A stretch of DNA of 6,792 bases from Thermodesulfobacteriota bacterium. GTDB taxonomy: Bacteria; Desulfobacterota; Desulfobacteria; Desulfobacterales; RPRI01. Within the stretch, counting starts at the first letter, position 1. Each line of letters starts with the position of its first letter. The position numbers and the translations under genes were made by a program. Below the pieces are notes generated by a model that ran no database searches, had not been told where the DNA came from, and worked only from the letters and a program-made list of their open reading frames with translations. The stretch lies in assembly GCA_030836965.1 (NCBI GenBank), contig JAUPLM010000411.1, positions 1 to 6,792 on the forward strand, given 5' to 3'. Below, in pieces: positions 5,157 to 6,792 of this stretch.

Positions 5157-6533
5157 ATGAATGACTTCATCAGGCAGCTGGCCGATATAACCGGACCGGA
5201 GTTCGTTTCATCTGAGTCCGAAGAGCGATACATCTATTCCATGGATCAGGGAACAATGTCTCCCGCAGAACCTGATGCCGTTGTCATGCCGGGAAATACG
5301 GAAGAAGTCCGGCGGATCATGCTTTGCGCAAATGTTCATAAAGTCCCGGTGGTGCCTATGGGAGGAGGGCTTGTGCTCTCAGGCCTCACAAGGGCGCTGC
5401 GCGGCGGCATAATCCTGGACATGAAGCGAATGAACCATATCCTTCAGGTTAATCCTAAAAGCCGGTATGCCGTTGTGGAAGGAGGAACCTCCGAAGGCAT
5501 GCTGCAGGCTTATCTGAAAAAGCATCATCCGGAGCTGAAACATTCCATGCCGGATGCTCCGCCTGTCGCCACACTGGCCGGCAATATGTGCATTCACGGA
5601 TCAGGCCACCTTTCGGTGCTCGGAGGATTCCATTCGGATATGCTCACAGGCATGGAGGTTGTGCTGCCGACAGGCGATATAGTGAGAACGGGATCATGCA
5701 GCGTCTCGGCGGACTGGTTTGCCAGGGCGCCGCTCCCGGATCTCTCCGGGCTTTTTCTAGGATGGTCCGGCACCACGGGGGTTGTGACCAGGCTCGGAAT
5801 CAGGCTTTTCCCCAGTTATGCTCATAATGATATGCTCATTTTCGTATGTGAAGACGCCGACCTGATGCCGGACATAATTTCACGGCTCACCGGCACACAG
5901 GTCGCGGAAGACATGACACCATGGATGGCGCCGAAACCGGATTGGGCCCGCGGATTTCTGCATATAAACATCAGCTACGGAGCGCACAGTAAAAAAGAGC
6001 TTACGTTCAAACGCAACCTGATCCAGGCATCCGTTAAGAAATACACCGATCAGAAAATCGCGGGATTCCTCCCCTTGCCTCCTCCGGAAAAAAGCAGGTT
6101 TTTAAAAATTCCTTCACCTGACCTTGTAAAATTCGCGGATATCAGAAAAGGCGGCGGTTTTGAATATGTCGGTGCGATCATGGCTATCGAGCATTTCGCA
6201 AAAGCTTACAGTGCGGGCCTTGAAATCGCAAGGACATATAACGTAAGTTATTCGATGGGAGCAAGAATAATCGGCGCAGGTCATGCCATGATGTTTTTTT
6301 ATGCATATGCTTTCAACCGCGCGGATCAGGAAGACGTCAAACGGGCGCAGCACGCGCTTGAAGCTACCAATGCCGCTGCTCTTGAAATAGGAGGAATTCC
6401 ATGGAAAGCGGAACTTCCCGCCCAGAAGCAGATTATAGGCAAAATGGACCTGAACACTTTTAATCTCATGAACAAGATCCGTTCCATGCTGGATCCGAAT
6501 CAGATTATGAATCCGGGAAACTGGGAAAAGTGA
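5157..6533 (+). CDS. FAD-binding oxidase/dehydrogenase (GlcD/VAO superfamily)
   Basis: The product is 458 residues with a PCMH-type FAD-binding domain (about 37-219) and a C-terminal substrate domain. Visible landmarks are the PVVPMGGGLVLSG loop (64-76), which binds the FAD pyrophosphate in this family, LAGNMCIHGSGHLSVLGG (140-157), DLSGLFLGWSGTTGVVTRLG (195-214) and the C-terminal DPNQIMNPGNW (446-456) typical of GlcD-like enzymes. The HxGDGN metal motif of GlcD/D-lactate dehydrogenases is not present; the matching area reads GAGHAMMFFYAY (373-384, H376). The substrate is therefore not confidently a 2-hydroxy acid; a phenol- or alcohol-type substrate as in the VAO branch is possible. There is no signal peptide. 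It lies between two Fe-S protein genes (gaps 4 and 16 bases), which indicates that electrons leave through Fe-S partners and not oxygen. A covalent FAD link cannot be judged by eye. Confidence 0.92.
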   Translation: MNDFIRQLADITGPEFVSSESEERYIYSMDQGTMSPAEPDAVVMPGNTEEVRRIMLCANVHKVPVVPMGGGLVLSGLTRALRGGIILDMKRMNHILQVNPKSRYAVVEGGTSEGMLQAYLKKHHPELKHSMPDAPPVATLAGNMCIHGSGHLSVLGGFHSDMLTGMEVVLPTGDIVRTGSCSVSADWFARAPLPDLSGLFLGWSGTTGVVTRLGIRLFPSYAHNDMLIFVCEDADLMPDIISRLTGTQVAEDMTPWMAPKPDWARGFLHINISYGAHSKKELTFKRNLIQASVKKYTDQKIAGFLPLPPPEKSRFLKIPSPDLVKFADIRKGGGFEYVGAIMAIEHFAKAYSAGLEIARTYNVSYSMGARIIGAGHAMMFFYAYAFNRADQEDVKRAQHALEATNAAALEIGGIPWKAELPAQKQIIGKMDLNTFNLMNKIRSMLDPNQIMNPGNWEK

Positions 6534-6549
6534 CGAACAGGATGTGACC

Positions 6550-6792
6550 ATGCTTAATGAAGAGATACTCCACAGGTGTTTTCGCTGCGGTTACTGCAAG
6601 ATGCCTTCAAACTATATCGATTTAAACTGCCCTTCCTATCTTGCGTTTCGTTTCGAAACCTATTCGCCCGGAGGACGCATGTGGCTTCTCCGGGCCTGGC
6701 TGGACGGAAAAATTCCGCTAAGCAAAAGATTTTCAGAAATTATGTTTTCCTGCACCGCGTGCGGCAACTGCACCGAACATTGCCCGTTTCCC
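6550..6792 (+). CDS. Fe-S protein with two [4Fe-4S] motifs (HdrD/GlcF-like), 3' end cut by window
   Basis: Only the first 81 residues are in the window and the frame is still open at the edge. Two cysteine motifs are visible: C10, C13, C16, C27-Pro (C-x2-C-x2-C-x10-C-P, a widened last spacing) and C68, C71, C74, C78-Pro (C-x2-C-x2-C-x3-C-P, a standard ferredoxin type). Between them is ETYSPGGRMWLLRAWL (36-51). The arrangement of two ferredoxin motifs at the N-terminus suggests that CCG domains follow downstream, as in GlcF and HdrD, but this is not visible. AGGA at 6539-6542 is 7 bases from ATG 6550; GTG 6544 is in frame but too close to that site. It starts 16 bases after the flavoprotein stop, so it is very likely the third subunit of the same complex. 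Confidence 0.85.
   Translation, partial: MLNEEILHRCFRCGYCKMPSNYIDLNCPSYLAFRFETYSPGGRMWLLRAWLDGKIPLSKRFSEIMFSCTACGNCTEHCPFP

Noticed and set aside
6114..6551. Minus-strand open frame of 145 codons
   Set aside because: It is antisense to the flavoprotein C-terminal domain, with no recognisable motif.

Overview
The window reads as a chromosomal stretch from an anaerobic bacterium with moderate GC, most likely a Desulfobacterota (deltaproteobacterial sulfate-reducing or syntrophic) lineage. This placement is inference. It rests on the protein families (an acyl-CoA dehydrogenase, a CCG-domain Fe-S protein beside a GlcD-like flavoprotein, an HdrD/GlcF-like Fe-S protein) and on short 'GAAGTACGATATTCGA'-type intergenic repeats that I associate with such genomes. 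All genes are on the + strand; the long minus-strand reading frames are shadows. I see no RNA genes, insertion sequences, phage genes or CRISPR arrays.

Layout. (1) Positions 1-119 are a non-coding leader with TTCGAA/AAGTACG repeat words. (2) 120-1274 encodes a complete acyl-CoA dehydrogenase. (3) 1275-1392 is a gap with a tandem octamer, an AT-rich possible promoter and a second copy of the leader repeat words. (4) 1393-2106 encodes a metallo-beta-lactamase-fold (MBL) hydrolase of the AHL-lactonase-like group, with an altered metal-bridging position. (5) 2197-3930 encodes a lipoprotein of the alkylsulfatase (BDS1) MBL type. (6) 3931-4129 is a structured 199-base gap with two sets of inverted repeats, the natural boundary before the next operon. 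(7) 4130-5152, 5157-6533 and 6550-6792 (cut by the window edge) are a tight operon: a two-[4Fe-4S] CCG-domain protein, an FAD-binding oxidase, and a second two-[4Fe-4S] protein.

How the genes may work together. The last three genes look like subunits of one redox enzyme. The flavoprotein would oxidise an organic substrate and pass electrons through ferredoxin-like clusters to CCG-domain cysteine clusters, in the manner of glycolate/lactate oxidases and heterodisulfide reductases. The substrate cannot be read from the sequence. The acyl-CoA dehydrogenase suggests beta-oxidation or a similar acyl-CoA pathway nearby. The two MBL proteins belong to different subfamilies; their link to the redox operon is positional only.

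Three gene starts differ from the longest open frame. Ribosome binding sites place them at ATG 1393, GTG 4130 and ATG 5157. The least ordinary items are the FeS-flavin-FeS operon, the missing acidic metal ligand in the first MBL protein, and the structured gap at 3931-4129.
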